Origin: Papiliotrema nemorosa
Lineage: Eukaryota; Basidiomycota; Tremellomycetes; Tremellales; Rhynchogastremaceae
NCBI GenBank assembly: GCA_032158125.1
Contig: JASKOT010000002.1
Span: 434,001-498,000 of the forward strand
Reading direction: 5' to 3'
DNA: 64,000 nucleotides
The notes under the pieces were generated by a model. The model saw only the letters and a program-made list of their open reading frames with translations, made no database searches and was not told the origin of the DNA. Positions 47,682 through 58,264 of this stretch are shown here, piece after piece. Position numbers and translations under genes: made by a program. Positions within the stretch are counted from its first letter, which is position 1, and each line of letters begins with the position of its first letter.

Positions 47682-50600
47682 ATGGCAGTCGCGCTGGGAC
47701 CAGTTTCATACCAGCATACTCCGACAAGCATGGCGGATCCAACCTTTTCTCGTGCGAGCGAGAATCACGGTCCTGGTCAAGGTTCCGCCGCTTCTCGTCC
47801 CTCTTTCCCCGGCGCGCTCGTCCTCAACACCCCGCAGAATTACAATGGATCTCCTCAAGGACACAACGCCTATCCGACCGGACCTGCCCATCAGCAACAA
47901 CAGGCTCATCATCCCTACCTACAGCAACACGCCCATGATTCTGCAATGTCTACCCCTTCGCCTCCGCCGCCTCAGTGGCAACAGCCTGTCGCTGGACCCT
48001 CCACATATCGTCGCACGCCAAACATCGCCTCACCCATGAGCATGAATGGCAGCGAATATACCAGTAGTCGCATGCCATCAGAGAATCCCAGTCCGGCCAA
48101 GGGACGACCAAAAGGAAGAACGACGGCCGCCGGAGAGCAGGTTATGATGGACGGTATGGAGCGAATGGTGGTCGACGAAGGCGATGGGAGAATAGGAGTT
48201 GAAAATCCTTGTGAGTTTTGCAACTGGCCAACCATAGAGTCATACTGACAAACAGTCGGCGAGAGATCATACACAGAGGTGAAATGCCTGGGAGACGGAT
48301 CATTTGGAACAGTCTGGCTCTGTGATTGGCATTCTCCAGTCAAGTCAGACGTTGTGTTATCTGCCATGCAATGTGGAGCAGGAGCTCGCCCTGAATGGGC
48401 AGGAAAGCGACTGGTCGCATTGAAGCGGATGAAGAGGGTCTGGGAAGGTGGGTGGAGTCAAGCAAAGAATTTGGGAGAGATACATGTAAGTTGACTTGTC
48501 TTGAGGTCACTGACGTCCCAGTCTCTCGCGCGCATTCCTCAACACCACGCCATCATCCCCTTGTACGACGCCTTCATTTCCCCCAAATCTCGCGAATTGT
48601 ACTTTGTCTTTGAGTGCATGGAGGGAAACCTGTACCAACTGACAAAGTCTCGAAAAGGGCGACCACTTGCAGCTGGTCTCGTTGCCAGTTGTTTCCACCA
48701 AATATCTTCCGGACTTCATCATATACATCGACATGGATACTTCCACCGAGATATGAAGCCGGAGAACCTGCTCGTCACGACTACCGGTCTCGCTGAATAC
48801 CTCACTGCTTCTGCGGTACAGCAGATCAACACCTCGCGAAATGGCCGTATCCCTGACGAACTGGCTCGAGACTCCAAAGGCAACGAGCTACCTCGGTATG
48901 AGAAAGACGTCGCAGTGATCGTCAAGTTGGCCGATTTCGGTCTAGCCAGGGCGACATCGTCCAAACCGCCTTATACCGAATACGTGTCTACCAGGTGGTA
49001 TAGAGCTCCCGAGGTGCTTTTACGATCAACAGAGTATGGTCCGCCAGTCGACATGTGGGCTTTGGGGACTATTCTGGCAGAGATGCTGAACCTGAAACCC
49101 CTTTTCCCCGGAGTCAGCGAGATTGATCAAGTTTACCGGATCACCGAGACGCTGGGTGATCCTGCGACCGATTATGGAGTGGACGAGAGAGGCAAGGTCG
49201 TCGGCGGTGGAGTGTGGCTGTCGGGCGTCAAGCTTGCCAAGAATGTCGGCTTTTCTTTCCCAAAGGTGGGTCACCCATAATGAGCCAGCTGACATGGAGC
49301 GAAAACCCATCAAGTTTCGCGGATTGTTCAACGAGAGTGTACCGCAGTCGTTGGTCGATTGCATCAGCGATCTCCTTCGCTACAATCCGAAGTTGCGAAT
49401 GACATCGGCAGAGTGTATTGATCATCCCTATTTCCACGAAACACTACCTCATCTTGAGCGTACCCCTCCGTTGCCCAGAATACCATTCTCGAAAGGTCAG
49501 CCCTTGCCGGGAGCCGTTCCTAAACCTCAACCCAATATCACAGCACCGCCGCGCAACGTTCCCCCAAGTCACTCTCACCACGAGGTCCGCCCCGCTTTTG
49601 CGAATGGCGACATGCGAACCCTACCTCCACCTGTTGGTACACCCGATGCAGGTCACCGAATCAACTTCCCTTCTTCCACTTCCGTGGACCGATACGGCCC
49701 ATCGGCCCTCGTCAGCCAATTGCGAGAGCTTGACTTGCCGACCGACGATCTGCATTCGTATGGTCACAGACCCGCCGCGGCCCCCGCAAGCAACACCAAC
49801 GGAGGTCTTGCTCTTGGGCCAGATCCGAGTAGTTCGAGCCTCCATTTGCGGACCCAAGCATGGGCTGAGGACACAGGTCGACGAGCCAGCAATGCGCATT
49901 CGACGGCCTATGATGGGTCTGTATTTGAGGGGTCTGAAGCCGCAGCGTCCAACGCGTCCTTCACCCAATTCAACCTGTCTCAGTACAGCCAGCCATCGGT
50001 CAGAAGTCAGTCTCGGGTGGCAAACTATGTTCAGGCGCAGGAACAAATATCAGTCTACGAAGATGGAACACCCCGAGTGCCGACTCATCAGACGCCCCCA
50101 CCCGCCATCCACCCTTCGGCTCCTATGAATACGTCTACGCTCAGCCTGAGTGCCAACGAAGGCTCGTCCAAGCTGTTGCCCATCACCACTGGGAAGAAGA
50201 AAAAATGGGGTCTGTCTAGCGTGTTTGGCGGTGGCGACAAGTCGAGTACAACCAATCTTCCGCCTGTGGAAGAGGTGGGCTACCAAGGCTCGTCTTCGCT
50301 GAAGCGGACACAATCTGGCAACAACCCCTCTAGTCGAGGCCTGGCAATGACCGCCCCTGCACCGCCGCCGATCAGCGATGATCCAAAGTTGGCGAAGAAG
50401 GAAGCGGAAAGGGCCAAACGAGAAGCGGAAAAGCTCAAGCGAGAGGCAGCTGCTCGAATCCAGAAAGAACGGGCGAGGGCAGTCATGATGAAGCGACAAC
50501 ATATGATGGAATCTCAACCAGGGACGATTCTCGAGCATACCACCTCTGGATTCTCGGGATCAAACGATACGAAGATGAGATCCGAAGCGACTGCTCCTCC

Positions 50601-51572
50601 ACGGGGAATATACGGCGCTACAGGAGTTGGCGCACCTTCATCCACCAGTGTGCACGCGGCGCCGAGCATTCCGGCGGGACCCAGTCTTGCTTCGGTACAC
50701 AGCCAAATTTCCGATGGTCAGCGATCAACCCACAGTATACATTCTCACCAATCAAGGAGTCACCCTCAATTACCTTCGGCCACTCGTCCAGCGTATGAGG
50801 TACCAGGACGTCACAAGGCGAGAAGACGAGACGAGGATGACGATCACTCCATGTCGAGCTTTGACCACAACTCACTGAGAAGCCGAAGTGTCTTGACGAT
50901 TGGCACTATTGACTCGGAGTAAGCTCCCATTTCCGGCCTATTGTGAAACAAGCTGACGATGCAGTCCCGGGCCGCGCAGAGGGAGACAAGATTATCCTGA
51001 AGCTCTTCCGCATACGTTCGGAAAAGACCCTCTGCTCGCACGTCGAGCTCCAAGCTCTTCATCATTCCACCACTTGTCACACGGTCATTCTAGCTCAAAG
51101 CTCGCTTCCATGTCAAATCCTTCGCTCGAGTCACAGCTTGCACGTGATTTCCAAGCTCAAGCCAACGTTGCTGGGTCAAGCTCGACTTTGGGTCAACTCC
51201 CGAATTCTTCTACAGCGGGATTCAGTGCCGCTTTGGGTCAACCGCCCTTGGCCCAGAGTAGTGCTCCGACATCGCCTTATGGTCATCCAAATGCGGCTGC
51301 TGTGGCTCACGGTGTTGGCATGGGTCGGACTCACGGCTCGTCGCAACTGCAACTGCCTAGTATCAGCACTTGGGAAGGACATCACGAGGGTAATATCAAT
51401 CCCATGTTTCGAGTAGTGAGTCCAATCTTATCCTCCTCGGCGCATCTTTCAGCTGACACTTCAGCCTCCACCTGCTGGTATCCAACCACATCCAGATGCT
51501 CAGCCTGGATCGACTCTGCCTCCTTTCTCTGACATTGCTCGAGTCGCCGATCATCATCCGCAACAGAGGTAG
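47682..51572 (+). CDS. MAK/RCK/Ime2-type Ser/Thr kinase, 1226 aa
   Basis: Exons 47682-48210, 48256-48485, 48522-49265, 49300-50918, 50965-51415, 51465-51572. A Pro/Gln/Ser-rich N-terminal extension (~180 aa) precedes the kinase: [12 protein letters not shown] (G-loop), [11 protein letters not shown] (Lys), [13 protein letters not shown] (catalytic loop), LADFGLARA, and [16 protein letters not shown]. The TEY activation motif with STRWYRAPE places it in the MAK/ICK/Ime2 branch that regulates meiosis or cilia-like programs in other eukaryotes. About 45 extra residues sit between ENLL and the DFG motif. The tail is long, Ser/Pro-rich, with a Lys/Arg/Glu helix ([18 protein letters not shown]). 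A 34-nt intron at 49266-49299 restores the kinase frame. Role in meiosis is inferred from family. Confidence 0.92.
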
Positions 51573-51810
51573 TAGCCGCGTACGTAGTGCCTGTACATGT
51601 GATGCCTCTGCATACTGTACGATTCGAGTTGAAATTGTTGACATCCGGTTATTGACAAACTAACGGCTGTCATCCCGTATTTGCGTCCAAGATATTAACA
51701 AAATGTGGTGAATTACACAAGCATACCAAGTAGCGCATCCCTGTCCGAATGGAAAGTCTGCAAGACCAAAGCTAGCCACCTCCCTGAAAGACCAAGACCT
51801 CTCCTCTGGC

Positions 51811-53090
51811 CTAAGCGGCCGACGCCCTCTTGAGGCCCATTCGGATAGAAGCAACCTCTCCGTACTTTGACTCGACCTCGTCCTGGACCTTTTCGATCGA
51901 TTTGAAGTATTTGACCGTTTTAACTCGGAGCTCGTTTGTCGCGTCCTCACTGTCGAGTCAGCAGTGCTCGGTGACATTTGGCTGAGACTGGACTCACTCG
52001 CAAACGACCAACGCCCAAGGATGCGGTTGCAGTGCGCTCGCCGTAACCTGCATCTCGTCAATTCTTCTCGGCTGAAGAGGGAGTAGGAACTGACCATGTG
52101 GTTGACACCGCCTTCGATCATCTGACTCAGAGCCAAAGCCTTGTTCTGACCCGTAACGACAAGCACGACCTCTCGAGCGTCCATGACTGTCTGAACACCC
52201 ACTGTGAGGGCCATACGGGGGACAGCCGAGAGGTCATTGTTGAAAAATCGACAGTTGTCAAGGATAGTCTCGTATGCCAGTGTCTTGATTCGAGTTCGGG
52301 AAGACAAACTTGAGCCTGGCTCGTTGAAGGCGATATGACCGTCTGATACCTCAGCGCAGAAAGATAGCGGACGCAGGAATCAACTCACCGGCCCCGATAC
52401 CACCGAGGAAGAGGTCGATACCCCCCGCAGCTTTGATGGCCTCTTCGTAAGCCTCACATTCGGCATACAGGTCTTCCGCCTCTCCGTTCAGGATATGGGT
52501 GTTCTTGGGGCTGAGGTCTCAGCAATGGCGCAGAATGAAGTTGTTTTCCAAATTGACTCACTTGATATCGACAAGGGAGAAAAAATGCTTGAACATGAAA
52601 GTGTGGTATGATTCTGGGTGATCTCGAGGGATTCCGACGTATTCATCCTGCTCTATTAGTCGTCATCCACTATCTTGACCAGCTTCAGAATCCCCACTTA
52701 CCATGTTGACTGTAGGGATACCCCAAAGAAGGGAAAAGCGTCAGCTGATCGGACATACGCAGGAAGACGCTGTCAACTCACAAGTGATCACATTCTAAAA
52801 TTCAGCTACGTCCACAAGAAAACCGGGAGACTCACCTTGAAAGACACTTTGCCCTCCTTGTACATCTCCACCAAACGCCTGTAGATCGGTAAAGGACTGG
52901 ATCCGGTAGGTAGACCCAGAACAATGTTGGGGTGTTCCGGGGTAGGTTGGAAAGAGTTTACTCGACGAGCAATGTACTCTGCGATCTGATATAAGTCCTC
53001 GCTCTCATGATTCTACTGGGAGGTGTGTAAAGGGGCGCTACTCACGTAGTCGCCGACTTGGTCTTTGTCGCTTCGGATGGTAAGTCTCAT
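51811..53090 (-). CDS. NAG1: Glucosamine-6-phosphate deaminase/isomerase
   Basis: Converts glucosamine-6-P to fructose-6-P and ammonium, the last step of GlcNAc catabolism. 286 aa, the family length. Nine exons: 53090-53046, 52985-52836, 52794-52782 (13 nt), 52709-52702 (8 nt), 52647-52562, 52510-52389, 52342-52095, 52047-51998, 51949-51811. [20 protein letters not shown] begins the fold. [15 protein letters not shown] is the phosphate loop. [17 protein letters not shown] holds the proton-transfer Asp, and [17 protein letters not shown] the ring-opening Asp-His-Glu set. [10 protein letters not shown] and [16 protein letters not shown] complete the family pattern. The two tiny exons are required to read FNMDEY. 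Same strand as, and 794 bp from, the GlcNAc kinase gene. Confidence 0.97.
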
Positions 53091-53884
53091 GGCGGTTGTA
53101 GTGGGTGAGATCTGAGCAAGGGAAGATGAAGTCGAGGGGAGCTGGGGCTAGTCGGATCGAGCTATGGAGTAATCCGTGGGCGAGCTAGACTGTCGATGAC
53201 GTTCCACTAAAGCCGGTGAGAAGTTGAGGAGACGAAAGTAGCCTCGGGAGAACAAAGGATAGCAGCGATGAGGTAGGCGTAGAAGACGATTTTGGACGTG
53301 GAGCAACAAGCGATCGACAATGATAAGAAGAACGGTTCGCGCAGGGTAAGAAGCGGTTGTCAGAAGCAATGATGAAGAACAAGTCCAAGTTGTAGAAGAC
53401 TTTGACAGAAATATACAGACCCCTCCGGTGGACTCTTGAACTTTCCCGGCGCACGTCGGGGGCGAGATGTCAGATTACGCACCCCTGTCGCTTGCCCCCC
53501 ACCCTTCTTCGCTCATCAACACACTTCATGGCAAATCCGGCGTTTTCACCGGCACTATCCCGTTTTGCAACCCGGCAAACAAGCGAGCATCTCACACGTG
53601 GGATGGGGATTTTGATCAAGAGAATCTCCTATCGGGTCCCTGTGCATAACGGCGAAAATGGCGAAGAGTAAAGAGCCAAGGGCGGGCACTTTGATGGGTA
53701 GTGCAGGATGGGAGGGTGATGAGCAAGGAGAGTTTGCTCAAACAGCACAGAATAATGGTATGATTCACCGGCCAGAGATTCTTTTGAAGACAGACACGCA
53801 TGCAGTGGTGGGCTTTGCATAGCCAAGCCCGCATAGATCATCAAGCACGACAATGCATAGTTGAACAAAGAACGACATGTTGAA
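53091..53884. other. Promoter of NAG1 / 3' flank of GlcNAc kinase gene
   Basis: No gene. Several CCGG/CCCGG elements lie between about 53425 and 53575; these are candidate sites for a Zn2Cys6 factor but are not shown to be shared with the other cluster promoters. Confidence 0.4.
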
Positions 53885-55374
53885 TCAAGCGAACTCCACG
53901 GCTGCCAGACCACGAGCGCCCACGCCCGCTGCATCGTCGACAACCTGAACATCTCCCCATTCTACCCCATGATTCTTCAATCCATCCAAAAGCAAACCCC
54001 TATACCCCTTGGACATCATCAATCCACCTCCTAATGCCAATGCAGATTGTTTAGGTTTGACCACCGTTTCATCCCCTAACAGCGCCAGTGTAAGGTCAAT
54101 AAGAGGTTCCACGGCCATTTTGGCAATTTTCAACGCTTCTCTCTGAGACAAAACCATGGGATCGTCTCTATCTTCCGGCATGACGTCGGCCGCTGTGCTG
54201 ACTATTGGCGGGGTGGGTGGTCGTGTTGGTGTTCCATCTTCGGGGAATGCCCATTTCAGTACCAGACGTGCGGATCCAGCCAACATGGCATTACGCCTCG
54301 AGGCGACTTTACTCGAATCGTTGTCGATGGGATCTAACCAGCGACCATTGTGCGTGACCAGCTCGATGACATCCATGGGCGAAGCGACACCAAAATAGTC
54401 CAGTAGTTCCTGGTGAAACGGCAATAAATCGGGTGTAGACGTTGAATATATCCTCGAAGAAGCTTGCCTATCGGCGTAGCGTAACAACATCCTCGCGGCT
54501 AGTCGACCCGTCCAAAAGGCAGATCCTTCATCGCAAAGGCTGTGCGTTCAGCAAGGGTCTGAAAACTGTCAAGTCGCGGTACTTACAGATACCCCCATCC
54601 TCGCGAATACCCGACATCCTCGAGTGGTAGCCTCCGAGTCTGACTCTTCATCGCCTCTCGATCTATACGTAATGTCCGACCGACCGTGCCTGTGCCCGCA
54701 ACGACAGCGACGACATGGTCCACTCCGCCTCTTGCCAGTGCAGGTGCGGCTAGCAGATTCACGTCTGGCCATCAGCGACGTGACCCCATCAACCCTTCAG
54801 TCGACTCACCATTTGTCACATTGACGCGTGATGCTGGGATGTTGAGGATTTGTGGAGGATACACTGAAAAGGCTTGAGCGTCTATAGCTGTATTGACTCC
54901 CGCTAAAGCCAACCATGCGGCAGAGAAGATAGGAATATTGATGGCCGGATAACCGAAAGATACTGAATTCGATAGAGATATAGATGTAGAGCTTGTACCC
55001 GGCGAATCTGGAGGAGTGACAGCGGCGGAAGGTAAAGGTGTCGGTTCTGTTATATCTGGAATGACCAGACCCCTAGGCAAATGTGACCGAGGGAGGTTTT
55101 TCAATGCTCGATAAGTCGCGAGTAATATGGCCTGAGCGGCATTGACAAATCCTACGCTTTGACTACACGCGAGTCAGCTCAGGTCAGGTTCGGGTATAGC
55201 TAGCTCAAAGGAAGCGCAACGATCGACTTACACATTACAAGGTCCGGCCGTACCTCGCGCTTCGATTCCATCTTCACTTCTTATCACCACACACACTTTT
55301 GATCCGCCTCCATCTGCACATAGGATAAGACGCGGTGTCGAGTCGGCAGATGGCGGCGTTGGTAGGCGCGACAT
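53885..55374 (-). CDS. N-acetylglucosamine kinase, BadF/BcrA (NAGK) type
   Basis: Phosphorylates GlcNAc to GlcNAc-6-P (inferred from fold and neighbours). 442 aa. Exons 55374-55232, 55162-54810, 54764-54587, 54539-53885. ASKHA-fold landmarks: LILCADGGGSKVCVVI (phosphate-1), ARGTAGPCNVQSVG, AVVAGTGTVGRTL (phosphate-2), GWGYLLCDEGSAFWTGRLAA (sugar-binding/DEGS motif), and ALALGGGLMMSKGYR (adenosine motif). This is the type found in mammalian NAGK and unlike the hexokinase-like GlcNAc kinases of Candida. An insert (about residues 80-115, Ser/Thr/Pro-rich) is longer than usual. It is transcribed divergently from DAC1. Confidence 0.9.
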
Positions 55375-56454
55375 TGTCGGGAATAAGGGAATGCTTGAGC
55401 AGGTGATCGATTGTTGTGTGATGTTTGACTATTTACACAGCGTGTGTTTATCAGGTCCACGGAGGACACCGGCGACAAAGAACAATCAAGGACGAGTGAT
55501 AGATGGACGAGTAATGAATGATGATGGTTGAAGGTCCGTCGGCCGGTTAATTCAAGCAATGCTATTGTATTCAAATTCGATTTCCGCGAGTTGAGCACTC
55601 CTGTAGGAAGGTGGCTTCACAAAGGAGGGTGTGAACGTGTAGGTCGAAGATGACAGGGAGATGTCGAGCAGGATAGTTCAAGCAAGATGTGATGGTTGAT
55701 GCGATGTATGAAAGTGTCGAATGGCTCCCCCACTCTAATAGTGTTGCATCATCCGTCACCTTTTTAATCGCGTGTCGGGATAAACGCCTTGTATTGTCGA
55801 GTGGATGGAATCGCTTATTACCACGCGGAAGGAGACGTCCACGCTGGTCTGGGAGGGTCCTATCCGGGGCAACAAAGGAACGGCGTCGAAAGGAGCAGAG
55901 ACGAGTAGGAATGAGAAAAATGCGAACAAGACCGGTTCAGCAGTCAGCCATACATCATGACCTGTGTGTGTCTCCCATTTGGCCGACTACGCCGAGAAGC
56001 TAAGCTGCTCGTTACGTCCAATAAGCTTGGCTAAAATAAACTTTCTGGTCGGAGAGAGCGGGGCGGAGTGTTGCGCGCGCAGCTGAACAGGTACCATCAT
56101 CGCACCCGCCAACACCACAATGCGGCGATTTGACCGAAAGCTGACCCGGACAAGAAGTACTCGTAGCGAAGATCATCTCACATGGCTCAAACGCGAACAA
56201 GTCGTACACGTTATCAGACCCAAAAGTTGGGTGGTAAAAGTCTCCAACCATTGTGTCGTTGCTACACACAATCTATCGCGCTTCTTGACCTTCTCATCGC
56301 TCGACTATCATCATCCTTTGTTGCCCAAAAAATTCGTCATAGTCCCATATCTTCTCGCAGCTATCAACGGTGACCGAAAGGTCTACGCATATCTTCAGTG
56401 CCATCATCGAACCTCCCTCACTTTGTCTCATCTCGCTGTCTTACTATCCTCGCC
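55375..56454. promoter_or_regulatory. Shared bidirectional promoter, GlcNAc kinase / DAC1
   Basis: 1.08 kb between the two start codons with no gene. It contains AT-rich stretches, CCGG elements (for example near 55541 and 55856) and CT-rich sequence before DAC1. Co-regulation of both genes from here is an inference. Confidence 0.45.
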
Positions 56455-58000
56455 ATGTCCGATGTCATCCGCTTTACGAATGGCTACCTTGCTCTCTCCA
56501 ACGGCACCGTAAGCTCCAATTCCCCTCATCTTCCAGCCCTCGCTGATCTTCTAGGCTGTCAAGGCAGATCTCTATGTCTCCCCTACGTCCGGTTTGATCA
56601 TGTCGGGTCAACAGAGCTTCTACGACTCTTCCTCCTCTCCGTCTCGGATCATCGACCTGGGCGGGAACATCTTATCTCCAGGTTTGATCGATGTCCAGAT
56701 CAACGGGGCTTATGGCGTCGACTTTTCCGAGCTCAATGTGGAGGATCCAGATGGAGGGGAAGGAGCGTTCGTGGAAGGACTGGAGGTCGTCGCGAGGAGA
56801 ATTGTGGAGACTGGTTGTACGAGTTTCGTCCCGACCATTATCACCCAGAAAGAGGAGCTCTACTCAAAGGTAAGTCACCATCTCATGTCCCACAGCTGTA
56901 GATCGACCGAGCTGAAAGTATAGCTACTTCGACTGCTCGGCCCAAGATCGGCCTCGGGATCCGCGCATATACTGGGATATCACGCCGAAGGACCATTCCT
57001 ACATCCTCATCGAAGAGGAGCTCACACCGAGACGCTGCTCATGACTGCCAATAGCAATCCTCCCATATCTACAATCGAGAAGCTATACGGCAAGGATGGT
57101 CTCGATCAACCAGGAGTCAAATTGATTACTATGGCTCCTGATGTCGAGGGCGTCTTGGAATCTATTCCAAATCTGGCAGAACGTGGAGTGACCGTCTCCA
57201 TAGGGCATAGGTGAGCCACTGAATCAGACGTGGGTACTCCCAGCTGACGCGATAGTGATGCGACGCTGGAAATTGCAACCGAAGCTGTGGAAAACGGAGC
57301 TAGAATGATTACGCATCTGTTCAAGTGAGTCCAGGTTGACAGTCCATGCGGTCTAGTCATCCTGACGCTCAGTGCCATGCCGCCTATACATCATCGAGAT
57401 CCAGGTGTCATCGGCCTATTGGGTTCCGACGACGCCAAACGACCATACTTTGGGCTGATTGTCGACGGTCTACACTCCCATCCCAACACTGTTCGTATAG
57501 CCTACCGAGCCGCCGAGGATCGTTGTGTACTCGTCACCGATGGTAAGTACGGCCCATGACACCTTGAGAGTAGCTAAAGTCCAGCACAATCCATCATGGA
57601 TCCAAATCTACCTGATGGTGTGCACTATTGGCGACCTGGGCTTCAATTCCGCAAAGAAGGCTACCGAGTCGTTATTGACGGTACGGACACCCTCGCCGGT
57701 TCATGCTCCCCCATGCCGTATTGCATACGCAATCTATGTTCGTTCACCGGTACACCTCTTCCTAAAGCTCTTCTCACAGCTACATTACATCCGGCTCTCT
57801 TGCTCGGCGGAGAGATTGCAAAGAGGAAGGGACAATTGAAGGAGGGTATGGATGCGGATCTGTGCATCATGGACTGGGAGGGTAATGTGAAGAGTACTTG
57901 GGTGATGGGCAATGAAGTGTGGAGAGATAAGAGGTGGGGCAAGGTTGGGTCAGCGAATGGTTTTGGCGAGGAGAGTATGGTGAATGGTCATTGCCATTGA
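56455..58000 (+). CDS. DAC1: N-acetylglucosamine-6-phosphate deacetylase
   Basis: Removes acetate from GlcNAc-6-P to give glucosamine-6-P, the middle step of GlcNAc catabolism. 436 aa. Exons 56455-56508, 56555-56869, 56924-57210, 57256-57324, 57373-57542, 57585-58000. Amidohydrolase (NagA) signatures: LSPGLIDVQINGAYGVDFSE, TGCTSFVPTIIT, HILGYHAEGPFLHPHRRGAH (metal Glu), TVSIGHSDATLEIA (metal His), MITHLFNAMPPIHHRDPG (His and the NAM motif), FGLIVDGLHSHP and VLVTDAQSIMD (catalytic Asp). TATLHPALLLG and DADLCIMDWEGNV end the barrel. All intron joins restore these motifs. Convergent with the transcription-factor gene, 264 bp away. Confidence 0.97.
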
Positions 58001-58264
58001 TCACTTTCATACTGAATGGAGGACGAAAGGACTTCTGGGCATTGTGTCTGTTTGTTTATCGTTGAGCATACCGCATCGACTGTTATGCACAGATCATTGT
58101 TGCTAGTGATGATAGACATGTACAAAAGGGGTTGGCATCCTCGCCGATGATTTTAAGCAGACAAACGGCTTGTGAACAACCAGAACCCAAGACAACCAAG
58201 AAATTCAAGATGCAGACAATGAAGAACGTTTCCTCCCCGTCCATGCGGGAGCTTGACTACATCC

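Noticed and set aside
53425..56000. CCGG elements as binding sites of the cluster Zn2Cys6 factor
   Set aside because: They occur in both promoter regions but I could not find a shared spaced inverted or direct CGG repeat; a motif search is required.
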